DNA from: Gnetum montanum
Taxonomy: Eukaryota > Streptophyta > Gnetopsida > Gnetales > Gnetaceae
Assembly (NCBI GenBank): GCA_015680685.1
Contig: MNCI01022704.1
Location: forward strand, 1-64,000
Direction: 5' to 3'
DNA length: 64,000 nucleotides
Shown here: positions 12,669 to 23,731 of the stretch, one piece after another
Layout of the letters: every line of letters begins with the position of its first letter
Position numbering within the stretch: position 1 is the first letter of the stretch
Program-made: the position numbers and the translations under genes
The notes under the pieces: generated by a model
Databases searched by the model: none
Told to the model about the DNA's origin: nothing
What the model saw: the letters and a program-made list of their open reading frames with translations, nothing else

Positions 12669-13120
12669 TGTTCCATAAAATATAGAAGTGAGAAATAAAA
12701 AGATGATGAAAAGAAAAGAATAAAAACAATAGAGCAATAGCCAAAGGATTTATATGGTGAAATCCTTTCATATGAAAGCAAACATCCATAGGAAAGTAGG
12801 TAGTTTATTAATCTCTAGAAAAAATAAGAACACTATAAACAAAGCTCTAGCCTTCAAAGAAGAATCCTCTCTTTCTTGAGTAATAAAAAATTCCTAAAAT
12901 ACTAATGATCCAAGGTCCTTTATATAGGAATGAACCCATCCTAAAATTATGGAAAAAATTCCAGTTTCCGTAGGACTAACAATTTTTTAACAATGACTAT
13001 TGTGAGTCGTTTTAATTAGGGAATACAAACACCAATTAGAAATATGGCTAAACAAGAATAGAAGTCATAGTTCTTGTCTATTATAAAATATTCTTTTCTT
13101 AAATTTTCTTCATGACAACA
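12669..13120 (-). repeat. Copia 5' LTR
   Basis: This 452-bp block matches 1967-2417. Its plus-strand ends are TGTTCCATAAAATA and CATGACAACA. It is followed by TTTAC, matching TTTAT before the other LTR. Confidence 0.85.
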
Positions 13121-13179
13121 TTTACCCCATTAACATGGGCAAAATATTTGATAATGGTTTACTATGACTAGTTCTATAC

Positions 13180-13370
13180 TTGATGTCATAATGTAAAGAA
13201 GAGATGGTTGAAGTGGTACCTTATTGTCTCACATAAGAATTTGTAGGAAAGAAGTTGTAATCTTGTATCATACATTAAGCATCATTATATTTCTTTATAA
13301 TTCTTATAATGTATCATATTGGCTATATGTTTCAAGGTATACTTATAGTCAAATTGTTTCACATTTTGAC
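13180..13370 (+). repeat. Second SINE-like unit
   Basis: Shares GTTGAAGTGGTACCTTATT-type head and the segment TATTGGCTATATGTTTCAAGG with 50841-50970 (GGCTTAAGTGGTTAGCTC head, GTTGGCTATATGTTTCATGG tail). The head of the second copy has box A- and box B-like motifs, so this may be another tRNA-derived SINE subfamily. The copy here is diverged. Confidence 0.45.
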
Positions 13371-13433
13371 ACCTCCCTACCATGCCTCTAATTGAGGCAG
13401 ATTTTAATATACACATTAGGATCTTATACACTA

Positions 13434-13632
13434 NNNNNNNNNNNNNNNNNNNNNNNNNNNNNNNNNNNNNNNNNNNNNNNNNNNNNNNNNNNNNNNNNNN
13501 NNNNNNNNNNNNNNNNNNNNNNNNNNNNNNNNNNNNNNNNNNNNNNNNNNNNNNNNNNNNNNNNNNNNNNNNNNNNNNNNNNNNNNNNNNNNNNNNNNNN
13601 NNNNNNNNNNNNNNNNNNNNNNNNNNNNNNNN
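13434..13632. other. Assembly gap (199 N)
   Basis: A run of N. Any reading frame crossing it is meaningless. A further single N is at 23341. Confidence 0.99.
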
Positions 13633-13799
13633 TATAGAGCTTAACTATACTTATCTGCATGCATCCCAACTTGTATACATTAAATTAGTTAGGTCCCATA
13701 GATTTAAAAGGGTCTTAACAAATGGAAGTTAAAATTCAATTTTAATTTGAAATTACCTTATGCTAATTAAAGTATTTCTCTCATCATTTTTTTACACAT

Positions 13800-14165
13800 T
13801 TTTCATCGTGTTGCACTTTGCTATGTGCAAATTTTAGTCTAGAGCTTAAATAAAACACAATCACTAACTTCCATATTCTCACAATCTACTTTATGCAAAT
13901 CTCTTATTGTTGTTTTCTCATACTTAATACAGCGTGCAAAGTTAAATTGTACTATAGAGCTTGCCAGTCTTTGATTGTCAATTTCTCATACTCTACAATG
14001 TGCAAAGTTAAATTGCAAGGTAGAGCTTTGGAAATCTAAAGTGTAATACATAGCTTTATTATTTGAGTATTTAAATTTATGAGATGCTAAAGAAAAAATA
14101 AATAAAAATGGTAACACAAAGTTTATTGTTTAACTATTTAAATTTATAGGATGCTAGAGATAAAA
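13800..14165. repeat. Short imperfect tandem repeats
   Basis: Two ~50-60-bp units around 13913-13962 and 13982-14032 share TTCTCATACT, GTGCAAAGTTAAATTG and TAGAGCTT; a weaker third copy starts near 13805. Two further ~85-bp units (about 14055-14095 and 14125-14165) share TATTTAAATTTAT, then GATGCTA. No gene is seen in 13633-14190. Confidence 0.5.
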
Positions 14166-14189
14166 AAGGAACAAAATGAAGCATGTGAT

Positions 14190-14400
14190 CCTTTGTTTTT
14201 TTTAAGGATCATGTAATTCTTTGAAAGTAGAAGTGCACACTGGCTTATTTATGTTATTAAATGTTCATTGTCACTACTCTTGTGGAACAAATACGAGTTA
14301 TATTGAACATAGAACATTACATCCTAGACTGAATGAATGGTTGATGAAGAGAGGAAAGGAGGGTTCAGGGTTAAGCATGATAAGAAAGATATCCATCAAA
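14190..14400 (+). repeat. Dispersed repeat shared with 35060-35220
   Basis: About 190 bp is alignable between this region and 35060-35220. Both have ATTGTCACTACTC, ACAAATACGAGT, AATGAATG and GAGGGTTCAG / GCAGGGTTCAG blocks at the same spacing. It lies directly before element G2 here and directly beyond the P450 remnant there. Its nature is unknown. Confidence 0.6.
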
Positions 14401-14430
14401 GGATCATGCTAAGCATCATGACATCATAAT

Positions 14431-15298
14431 TGATTAAGTGTCAAATAGTCGATGTGTTGGCTAGGTCGCATATACGTGGCCACATCGATGTGGCCCCATC
14501 GACGCATCCTTCCATGTGTCGATGTGGCATCGTTTATGTGGAGCCTATTTTAGCCTATAAATAAGAGGGCTCCAACCTCACTTCGGTACCTTTTTGTTAG
14601 TTGTAGTGAAGCTCTTGTAGTTTTTTTCCATGACAGTTATAATATTTTCCAAGTGCCTGTAGTAGGTGTATGAAAGATGTATGGCTCTTTATTCGAGCGC
14701 TGATGTACCTAAGCCCATTGGCGTGAACGGTAATAAAGACGAGCTTTTCAATCATTACTTGTAGGAATTGGACTTAGTCATTTAATGCATTTAATAGTTT
14801 AATATTTATATACTTTAATAGTTCCTTAAGTTTCTCTTGTTATTATTTTAATCGGTATCACTCGTTTATAGTTTGTAGGAACCATAAGTACGACGATCTC
14901 GAACATAAACCCAACGCTTGGCAACCCAGTGATGCTTAATGTCTGGTAACCCAGTAGTGGTTATGGGATGCTTAGGATGTGTAGGGAAGATGCAATCAGA
15001 TAATTATGGTAGGAAGAGTTAGGACCTAGATTAGGATAATTATAGATTACATAATATTTTATTCCTTACTTTTCATTACGAGAATTAGATGCTAGAAGAT
15101 AAAGTAAAAATCCATAAAACCATCGCCACTAGAACATCACAAGTGAGGTTGGGAAGATAATGACCATTCTAACAAAGGGTTTTGCTAATTAAGGTCTGGG
15201 TGTATGCAAAGTGCTTGCAGTCTATGGAATTTGACCAAGTCGCATGTGAACGCCCATGATTCTCATGGTTGGGCATAGGGGTACCTAGCCACTCATCA
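14431..15298 (+). repeat. G2 5' LTR (LTR1)
   Basis: Begins TGATTAAGTGTCAAATAGTC and ends CCACTCATCA. It matches LTR2 and LTR3, including TATAAATAAGAGGG and GGTAACCCAGTAGTGG. U3 is short (~125 bp to the TATA box). Confidence 0.9.
14470..14563 (+). promoter_or_regulatory. G2 LTR1 palindromic array and TATA box
   Basis: Between the LTR start and the TATAAATA box (14556-14563) lie several short palindrome-like motifs: CATATACGTGG, CACATCGATGTGG, CATCGACG and TCGATG. LTR2 (TATA 26660-26667) and LTR3 (32185-32192) have the same arrangement; LTR3 keeps GCGTATACGTGGCC but has lost about 45 bp of the array. The box position is what is expected of a polymerase II promoter in a retrotransposon U3. Function of the palindromes is inferred. 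Confidence 0.65.
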
Positions 15299-15317
15299 TT
15301 GGCACCGTTGCTGAGGA
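15299..15317 (+). other. G2 primer-binding site (tRNA-Asp type)
   Basis: TTGGCACCGTTGCTGAGGA directly follows the LTR. It differs from TGGCGCCGTTGCCGGGGA at three positions, all C/T or G/A changes. tRNA-Asp priming is known for Athila/Tat-type elements. Confidence 0.85.
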
Positions 15318-15472
15318 TTGTTAGTCTTACATGCACCATTTAACCTTAGCAAACTTATTATTCACATTGTTGGAATGGATCTAGGATAGTAAAATTTACG
15401 CACACTAGGCAAGCTAAGTAAAAAGTAAGGTACACCAAATAGTGGATCATCTAATATCCAACATGTCTTCTT

Positions 15473-17800
15473 CTCACATGTGAGATGAATCCAACCCACC
15501 AGTTCCACAAGAATGTTGGGTGGTCTACACACATCCTGATGAATATGTCCCTGACTTCATCATCATTCTACATTAGGATGGACATTCACGATGGTATGAC
15601 ATGGAAGGCAACATCATACTACCACCTAACCAATCGGCTCTTGGAATATTGTTCCACAATCTTGCCAGAATAGGCATCCAAGACCATAGTGTGGAGTACG
15701 CCATGGAAGACCATGAGTACTGAGACTATCATTCCATTGAGGCCCAATGGGTATGAGACCAGCAGCAGTTTGAACGATATGAACACATGAAGGGAAAATA
15801 GTTTAGTAACCCCTTATTCTTGCAAGGGCTACAGGACAATGGGGAGCCTATCTTTCATGATTTCCATTCAACCAAACTTCCTCTGGGGCATCAACTCATC
15901 CAGTCCATCATCCAAAACACACAACCAAGTGATCGAGACCCCCAGGAGGATGGAGGATAACACAGGAGAGGTCATAGCACAAGCAAGGATGGGTAGGAAG
16001 ATTGAGGTTGTCATCAAAGTAGAGGGGGAGATCAACACTAGGGTGGTGGCAATTCCTCTCCTTCTTCTCCATCTTCTCACTCCCCTCTACCTTCACCCAG
16101 TTCAGACTTTGATCATAATCATGGTAGAACGATGCGAGGCGATGGTTATCGTAAGTGCTGAAGGGGATGACATGAGGAAGCACGTGACCAATCTCATGAG
16201 GCTCACCATCATTAAAGGAGGGGTAGCTAAAATCATCATAGACATCATAGCCCTCAGCAAGACTATGACTTGAATGAGCCATTATTGGCTACTTAAAGAA
16301 TCCTCCATATCACTGACGTAATTCAGATACCTAGCAAGCAGTTGGAGGATAGTCGGATCAAACGCATCGACATGAACAACATCACCAAATTTAAAGGGGG
16401 ATAAAATTGTGATGCGCAAACTCACTTGCAGGTGTTCAATGATGCTTGCACCATGCAGAGTATTGATAATAATTGGTAGAAGATTAAGTTGTTCCCTCGC
16501 ATACTCATCAAGGAAGCAGAGAGCTAGTACCAGTCTTTGGAACTAGAATCAATCAAAAGATGGAGTACGATGATTGAGATTTTTAATGAGAAATATCAAA
16601 CCTACTCCAGGGTGGTGAATCTGAGACATCAAATCCAAGGCTAGAAGTAGGGAAATCATGAACCCTTGGATGCAGCTATGAATAGGTACTATTCATTATT
16701 ACATCAATGCCCTGGTCATGGCTACTCTCAACGGGCACAACTCCATCAGATCATTGATGGGCTCCACTTTGAAACTAGAAAGACCCTTGGCATGTATGCC
16801 CATGGACAACTATCAGAACTAAGGTTCCATCAACTGCAGTGGCTCATTAAGAAAGTGGTTAAAGAGGAGGGGAAACTCAAAAAGAAGGAGAGTGTAGAAG
16901 AGTTTAATTAAGACCCTTCCATCAGACAGAGGGAAGTCTGATTTTGTAAATATGAGGTGGAATCACCACTGGAAGTAGTGGTGAACCAAAAAACCTTGCC
17001 CTTATAGAAGTTTGCATCTAAAATATTAGAAAAGTTTGATAAGATATGGGACACTTTGGCTGAAAAATTCTAAAGTATGCTGAAAATTGTAGAGGAGTCG
17101 AGAGAGCAAGGTAATGATCATGATCGATGTAGGAAGAAGGAAGATGAACGTGCCCATCATAAGGTTAAGGGCAAATTTTCTGTAGAAAAACATGTTGCAG
17201 ACTCCGATATGGAGGAAGACAATGAATGTGGCATATTCCAATATGAACATCCTAAGGGGTGTTGTCCTGTGGTGTCACATCTTCAAGAGTCTAGGGTACA
17301 CGGGTTGAATCCTCTCTTGGAAAAGAGGCAAACACCTCAAAGGTTGCCTTACCCACAAGGCAACCCAAGGCAGTTCCACTAGCAGCAACGGTATTCTCCA
17401 AGTGGAGTTCCATTGCAACGTTATGAATACTTCCAGTAGTGGTAGCAACCACAAGCATGGTAAATGCCACCTCCAAGGTAGTAGTACCCTTACCGACAGC
17501 CAGATTCCTATGTGTACTACATTCAGTAATCAGTCTCTTCGTGGGACTCTTTTAGTCACACAACCTTTCAAAATTACTACCACCCCTCGAAATATTTCCA
17601 ACCTCAGTCTCCATCAACCATGGGAAAATCCCACATCTCTACTATCCTCCATCACCTTCTCCTATTGTTTCTTCTTCACAACATCCCACTCAGCTACCAC
17701 CTGCTCCACCTATGTAGGGGGAGATACCATCACAGCCAAAGCAACGAAACTCTATGAGGGCTGTCAACCTACAACTGGAACCTCAACTGAGTAGACTAGA
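15473..17800 (+). pseudogene. G2 gag
   Basis: The likely start is ATG 15473 (MSSSHM). The frame continues with a long acidic/His-Ser-rich N-terminal part. The Retrotrans_gag capsid core follows near 16360-16640, with TKFKGG, HLQVFNDAC, IKLFPRILI, RWSTMIEIFNEKYQTYSRV and LRHQIQG. The same blocks occur in G3 (48043-48315) and G4 (45500-45826). Next come a basic stretch (about 17077-17380) and a Pro/Gln/Tyr-rich tail. In-frame stops are frequent and mostly TAG or TGA, and at least one indel shifts frame between 15473 and 16666. Antisense frames at 15868-16282 are shadows. Gag would package element RNA. Confidence 0.8.
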
Positions 17801-17949
17801 ATCCAAACTATGAAAATGTCCCTTTTTCTAGCCCAATAATCTAAGCATACACTCATATACACCTATGGCTAGTGCCTCTAAACCTTAAAGCGCCTCCACT
17901 GCTCGAGTAGCCTTCAAACCAAACATCCTCCAATGTACAAAAAATCATT

Positions 17950-18350
17950 CTCACACATGCCATCATCGACAAGATAAAGGTAGTGCATCTTCCCTAGAAA
18001 TTGACTAATTTGGGAAGCCCAATTATCTATCTTCAAGTGGCAAAAAATGAGCCATGTAAAGCTCTTCTGGATTCAGGGTCAAGAGTCAATTTTATCTCAC
18101 ATGACATGTACAAGAATTGGAACCTGCTCCCATTAAAGAAGATCAACATTAGGCTTGAGCTACTAGACCAATCCATTACTGTTCCCTTGGGATTAGTAGA
18201 ATAAATTATGACCACCGTTTGTAGGTGGTCCTATCCTACTAATTTCCTTATCATCCATGTGGATAATTGTAAGGGGAACTTCCCAATCATAATGGGAAGA
18301 GCCTGGTTGAGCACGATGGATTCAAGACTAGGACTCTGAGATCCTTCCCT
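17950..18350 (+). pseudogene. G2 aspartic protease
   Basis: The frame at 18001-18204 contains ALLDSGSRVNFIS (18061-18099), the retropepsin active-site motif with catalytic Asp retained (LDxGSxxNxI in this lineage). It is followed by LPLKKINIRLELLD and, after a stop, by IIHVDNCKGNFPIIMGRAW, the flap and C-terminal region leading to the ILGRxW-type block. It would process Gag-Pol. It sits between gag and RT as in all Ty3/gypsy elements. Confidence 0.82.
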
Positions 18351-18899
18351 TCAATTTTAAAGGAAAATCCTTTTGGAAAGATCAAGAAGAAGCATGTTCC
18401 ATGCACCGTGTATAGTGACTCTGGGTGCAACTGTGTGTATCAGTTATGGTCCGCCAAGTGGACATCCATTCAAGCATGGAGTTAGTGTACCGAACAACCA
18501 CTAGGTCAACAATGCTTATATGTAGCAGCTACAAATCAAGAAGGCACCTAGTGGCTAAGCGCTGATTCTTCTAGTAGCACTTTATGCATGGAACCATCTG
18601 AGGGGCTTCTATGAGCCTACATAGAAAGCATGGATAAATTGGAAGAGGTTCATCAAAAAGTATCCACTGTTGATTACCATGGTGATTAGGTAAAGTCGCA
18701 AATCCCTAAAATCTTCAAACAAGATCCCCTGGAGCTCAAATCCTTACTAGACCACTTAGAATATGCATTTTTGTAGAATGGGAAACTGGTAATTATCAAT
18801 GCCATGCTTGCTCCTGAACAAAAGAAAAATTTTCTAAAGGTGGTGAACAAATGTGATGCTACTTTTGCATGGTCATATCTTGAGTTAACTAGAGTTGAT

Positions 18900-19800
18900 C
18901 CCAGGGTTTTCCAACATTAGATTTATATTGAACCCTCCATGAAGCCATGACAACAACCACAAAGGTGATTGAACCCCAAACTGAAGTAGGTCATCAAAGA
19001 TGAAATCAAGCAGTTGCTAAAGGTCGGGTTCATCTATTCCATTGCCGATAGCGAATGGGTCAATCCATTCATTATTGTGCCAAAAAGGGTGGCAAATGGA
19101 GGGTTTGTATAGATTTCTAATTGCTCAACATGGCTACCTTCAAGGATCACTTCCCACTCCCATTTATGGACTAGGTGTTGGACACCATTACAAGGAATTG
19201 TTATTATAGCTTTTTGGATGATTATAGCGGCTATAACCAAATTGAAATTGCACCAGAGGACCAGGCCAAGACAACTTTCACAAGTCCCTAGGGAACTTCC
19301 GCATACAAGAAGATGCCTTTTGGCCTATGTAATGTGCCTACCACTTTCCAACGCCTTGTCCTCAGCATCTTCTAGCAAAAAATTGGCAATGGGGTAGAAG
19401 TCTTCATGGATGATTTCTCTACCTATGGGGCCATGTTTGATCAAGCCTTGGACCACCTTGAGCAAGTCCTGAAAAGATGTGTGAACACTAATCTACAGTT
19501 CAACTGGTAGAAAAGCCACTTAATGGTCCAAGAGGGCATTGTGCTAGGGGATCGTATCTCATAGACAAGGATTAGCATGGATCCTAAAAGGATTAGGGTC
19601 ATACAAGGAATCAATCAACAACCAAGCACTATAAAAGATGTTTGGTCATTCCTTGTCCACATTGGTTACTACTAGCACTTCATCAAAAATTTCTCAAAGA
19701 TTACCAAGCCGTTGGTGAAACTCATAAAGAATGATGATCCATTCATCTAGACTAAGGAATGTGAATCTACATTCCAAATGCTTAAATAGAAACTCATAGA
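18900..19800 (+). pseudogene. G2 reverse transcriptase
   Basis: Recognisable blocks in order are EIKQLLKVGFIYSIADSEWV, NPFIIVPK, a one-base deletion near 19080-19088 (the lysine codons before GGKW), FKDHFPLPFMD, YSFLDDYSGYNQIEIAPED, AYKKMPFGLCN, then the catalytic box VFMDDFS (19403-19417, both Asp retained) and the connection region VWSFLVHIGYY. It would make cDNA from element RNA. Stops lie where Gln or Trp codons are expected (CAG or TGG to TAG), for example after PFMD and after FTSP. Confidence 0.88.
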
Positions 19801-20250
19801 GACTCCAGTTCTAGGGGCACCTGATTGGTCCAGGCCCTTCCACATCATGATAGATGCATCCAATTATGCCTTGGGAGTCCTGCTTACATGGTGTGATGAT
19901 CAAAAATGTCCATACTATATTCATTGTGTAAGCCATAGTATTGTGGGTGCTTAGCTTAACTACACCACCACCGAAAAGGAGTTGATGGAAATGGTGTTCA
20001 ACTTGGAAAAATTCTAACACTATATGATCAGATACAAGGTGTTCATGCATACTAACCATAGTGCTATCTGATTCTAGATGAACAAACCAATGGTGAGCCC
20101 CCACATCATCCATTGGTTGGTGATTCTTCAGGAATTTGACCTCACTATGGTAGACCAGAAGGGGACCGATAATGTGGTTGCGGATCACTTGTCTCAGTTG
20201 TGATGGGATGACACAAAAGAGGAGGAGCCCCTCTTTGACCAATTTCTAGA
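19800..20250 (+). pseudogene. G2 RNase H
   Basis: Contains IDASNYALGVLL (catalytic Asp codon 19853-19855), TTTEKELMEMVFNLEKF (catalytic Glu) and HTNHSAI, where the third conserved acidic residue (usually HTDH) is Asn. It ends GTDNVVADHLSQL, the typical end of the gypsy RNase H. It would remove the RNA template. Fused in frame to the RT, apart from stops. Confidence 0.83.
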
Positions 20251-20299
20251 TGAAATCCTCTTCACGAGTGTGGTTGATTCACAAGTGGCCAAAGCATCA

Positions 20300-21560
20300 C
20301 CTTGGTTTAGCCACATCCTCACCTATCTCACAACTCAAGAGTTGCTAAAGTAGTAATACCATCGACAGAAATAACAGTTTCTCCATAAGGCTAAGCATTT
20401 CATAGAAATCAATGGCCTCCTTTATAAGGTGTGCATAGATGGCCTGGTTTGATGGTGTGTACCTGATGACGATACACTGTTTGTGCTCCAAGATGCTCAT
20501 GAGGGTCCTTATTGGGGCCACTACGTTGGACACCACATAGCCATTAAGATCCTACTTGCAGAATATTATTGGCCCACAATTTTCAAGGATACATAATGGT
20601 TTGCCTACTTCTGCAAATGATGCCAGAGAGATGGTGGGATGACTTCATGGATGGAGAGATCTCAACAGTGGATTCAACCACTAGAGCCCTTTGACATTGG
20701 GAAATCAACTTCATGGGGTCCATCACATCCCTATCCAATGGAAATACGTATATCATCATCATTGTGGATTACTACACAAAGTGGGTAGAGGTGGCAACCA
20801 TTGTCAACTATTCTTCAAACACCATTGCATGATTTTTCCAACAACAAATTGTCAACATGATTGGAGTTCCATGTGCACTCATCTCAGACAATGGGACCCA
20901 TTTCACGGGTGTCACATTTCATAAACTCATGCAACACTTGGGGGTTACCCATAAATTTATAACACCTTATCAACCCCAAGCCAATGGGCAAGCTAGGGTC
21001 ACCAATAGGGAGATCACCAAGATCCTCACCCAAACCATCAGCATATATAGGAGGGACTGGAGCACCAAACTTAATGATTTCCTCTAGGACTATCACTCCA
21101 CTTGGAAACTTTATGGGTTGCTCTCTCTATGAGTTAGTGTATGGTAAGCTACTGAAACTTTCAATCTAGGTAGAACTCCAGACATTAGCCACAACCAGTG
21201 ACTTAGGTCTTAACCTACCACTAGCACAACGTGAATGACTTATCAACCTAAGTGTGCTAGATTAGGATCGATTAGTGGCCCTATCTTCAAATGACATCCA
21301 CCAAGGCCTACAATAAAAAATATCATGATCTTAGAATTCAGAAGGTCACATTCAAATGTGGAGAGAAGGTGTTGTATTGGAATCCCACACATGTACCATA
21401 ATTGACCAAGTTTCAAGCACTATGGGAGGGACCTTACATTGTCTTCGAAACCTTTCCATCCGGGGCCTTGCTTATTCACAAACTTGAGGACCCCACAAGA
21501 ATGCAGTTAGTCAATCAGCAACAACTAAAATCTTTCCATGAACTCCACCTAACTAGTGCT
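20300..21560 (+). pseudogene. G2 integrase
   Basis: The N-terminal zinc-binding part reads HEGPYWGHYVGHHIAIKIL (about 20490-20555) and a damaged FCKxCQ block. In the core, the first catalytic Asp region reads INFMGS with an Asp-to-Asn change beside a frameshift. ISDNGTHFTG keeps the second Asp (20887-20889). YQPQANGQARVTNREI has Arg in place of the usual catalytic Glu. The C-terminal GPY/F domain is at about 21400-21540 (FQALWEGPYIVFE, GALLIHKLED). The protein would integrate cDNA; this copy lacks two catalytic residues. Confidence 0.85.
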
Positions 21561-21659
21561 ACCACCTCATCATCACTAGGACAACCTTGTTCCATCTTTC
21601 ACACCTCCTCCTTTCTACCAAGTCATGGCAGAGACCATCCTCCATGCTAACCCATTCCA

Positions 21660-23190
21660 CTATGCTCCTCACTATTTTTGGAGTTTTTTGTTTTACACTT
21701 TTTATTTTTATTTTTCACCATCATTTATAATTTTTCCAATTATTTTTAAATTTTCTTTTCTTTAATTACTTTTTCTTTTCTTTGTTATTTATTTATGCGG
21801 ATGTGTGTGTTTAATTTTCAACTGGTTACTAATAAGTCATCTCATTTTCATCTGGTTCAGTACGAATGATCTTCGTTGTGATGGGTCATGGGAAATAGCC
21901 ACTTATTTTACCTCACTCCTACCCTCACACGGTTGTTCTTGGATTTTGCATCTACTTTCATCTCATAATATCAGCAATGAGTCCATTTCATCCACCCATT
22001 CCTCCACTCCATGGTTTCCTACTCTTGGAAAAATGTAACCCCCTTTCACTTAAAGACATTGTAATTATTGTGTGACTTGTGTAGTTCCTATACTCAGGAA
22101 TGACCCAATGCTTTGAATCAGGTGTGAATTCAAGGGGAATGCAAAATATGTCAACCTCTTCTACCCCTTGGGTGGTGAGAGTGCCCTTACAGATTTCTCA
22201 TCACTCCACATTCTTCATTACAAGGAAGCTCCTAGGCACTTTGACCTTCCATGGTGTGGTCCCCATTTCAAAAAATTTGAAAAAAAAAACAAAAAAAAAC
22301 ACACAAAAGAAACATGAGGATTCAAAGCACATCCCTTGGTTGAATGCATGCACACAAGCATGGGTCTTTTCATGGTGTGGTTCCCACAACATAAAATAAA
22401 AGACAAAAATAAAATCTTAACCAGGTGGGAATTCAAAGCACAGTCATTAGACTGCCTCTCACGGGCCACAAGCACTAGTTATGGAACTTCCTTCGTCCCC
22501 TCTAACTTAGTCCCATTTCACTTCCTTCCTCTCACATCTGTTGGATTGGTGATTCTCTATGGATGCATTCCTGTCCACTTCGGGGTGGATGGGTCTTCAC
22601 ATGTTGTTGCGATGTCACTAGATGTGGATGGTTTTGGATCTAAGCTAGGGAAAGATCTTATCGAGTCACTTAACCAAAACTTCACATGGGGTTTCATGTG
22701 ATCGATAATTGGAATTCCAAATCTCACTCCTCTCTCTTCATCCATGTCTATCCATGACTCACCTCCTTTCCGGTCTTATGTTTTGATCATTGTCATGATT
22801 CCCATGAACTTCTCATGCCTTGGCAAGTTCTCATGGATGGGAGTCTTAACTTGTGATCACCATTCCTTAGCCTCGGGGCCCAAGGACCTTGGTGTTTGGG
22901 ATATGCAAGGGCTACTAAGGATACCACCTACTATGGGGAGGACCTACTTGCATATTCCTAGTCCTGTTTGTTAGTATCCCATCCCCTTGCTTGTTGGTGA
23001 CTTGTTTCCATGTTATCCATCACTCAATCTCTTCTTCATAGAGTTCTTTCTCACCACATTCTCCTAGTTTTGACTCTTTTTCTAGCTTTACTTCCCTTCC
23101 TCTTGTCCTCAGCCATGTTTTGGGTCTCTCACACTCTTCAAAAGCCCTAATTTAGCATTTCAAATTCATCTTTTCGTGTTTTTTCTAGAT
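21660..23190 (+). other. G2 spacer between pol and the internal promoter
   Basis: Begins T-rich (about 21665-21800) and has no recognised coding region. A local direct repeat (CATGGTGTGGT...ATTCAAAGCAC) starts at 22252 and again at 22371; the second copy is exactly where the 5.3 kb tandem duplication begins. A run of A with AAAAC is at 22275-22310. Small open frames here have no family features. Confidence 0.5.
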
Positions 23191-23204
23191 GGTTAACGTT
23201 GGTC

Positions 23205-23300
23205 AACTGTTGCAACCCCTTACGTATACAGGGCTCCATATACATAGCCCCCTGCATATACGCGGCCTCGTTGATGCAGCACCCAACCCCTATATATATG
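23205..23300 (+). promoter_or_regulatory. Internal U3-like promoter block, copy 1
   Basis: ACGTATACAGGGC, CATATACATAG and GCATATACGCGGCC are followed by GTTGATGCAGC and then TATATATAT (23291-23299). The first motifs resemble the palindromic array in the G2 LTRs (CATATACGTGG, GCGTATACGTGGCC, GATGCAGC). The 3' ORF begins ~430 bp downstream. A possible 5'-UTR intron donor (GAG|GTATGC, about 23453) lies between them. Confidence 0.55.
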
Positions 23301-23731
23301 CCCATTCCACCTAAGATTTTTATCATTTTGCAAACAAATTNGGGGTGGGTGGGGGAGTATTTTGCCATTGTTTTCTTCCTAACGTTTTCCCAAGCACCTA
23401 TGCTCTATTGTGTGTCCACATCAATCGATCCTTATCCTCTTAAGAACCTAGAGGTATGCTCTTAGTTGTGGGGGGTGAAGCCTATGTGTAATTGATTAAT
23501 TAGTTAGTTAGTTAATTAATAATTCACACCTCTAAAGGGAAGAAACAAAAACAATAGCTTAAACTTCAACTTATCCCTTGTTGTTTTTGGCTCTAATCCA
23601 TGAATTAACACTCCGAGGGATTTAATGGAATGCCCATGCTAGCATCATAACTTAGTCAAAATGAGAAGATGTATAAGGTCCATTTTGAACTACTTGTGCA
23701 TAGTCTAATGGGTTTTTATGTTTGATTGCAA

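Larger units (their letters stand above)
1967..13120 (-). mobile_element. Ty1/copia LTR retrotransposon, nested and degenerate
   Basis: The element runs right to left. Its two ~451-bp LTRs (1967-2417 and 12669-13120) begin TG. The right copy ends in CA, whereas the left has decayed to TA. The flanking five bases are TTTAT (1962-1966) and TTTAC (13121-13125), a 4/5 target-site duplication. A polypurine tract lies inside the 3' LTR and a tRNA-iMet-like primer site inside the 5' LTR. Between them are gag, protease, gag-pre-integrase, integrase and reverse transcriptase, in the order that defines Ty1/copia. The element has been invaded by gypsy element G1 (2567-7739) and by ~1.1 kb of unknown DNA in gag. 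Confidence 0.88.

Noticed and set aside
13382-13732. Open frames across the N run
   Set aside because: They are open only because N gives no stop codon.
15868-16282. Minus-strand open frames in G2 gag
   Set aside because: Antisense shadows of a Ser/His/Gly-rich gag segment; the plus strand carries the recognised gag blocks.
22201-22475. Phe-rich minus-strand open frames
   Set aside because: Complement of an A-rich, low-complexity spacer; no family features.
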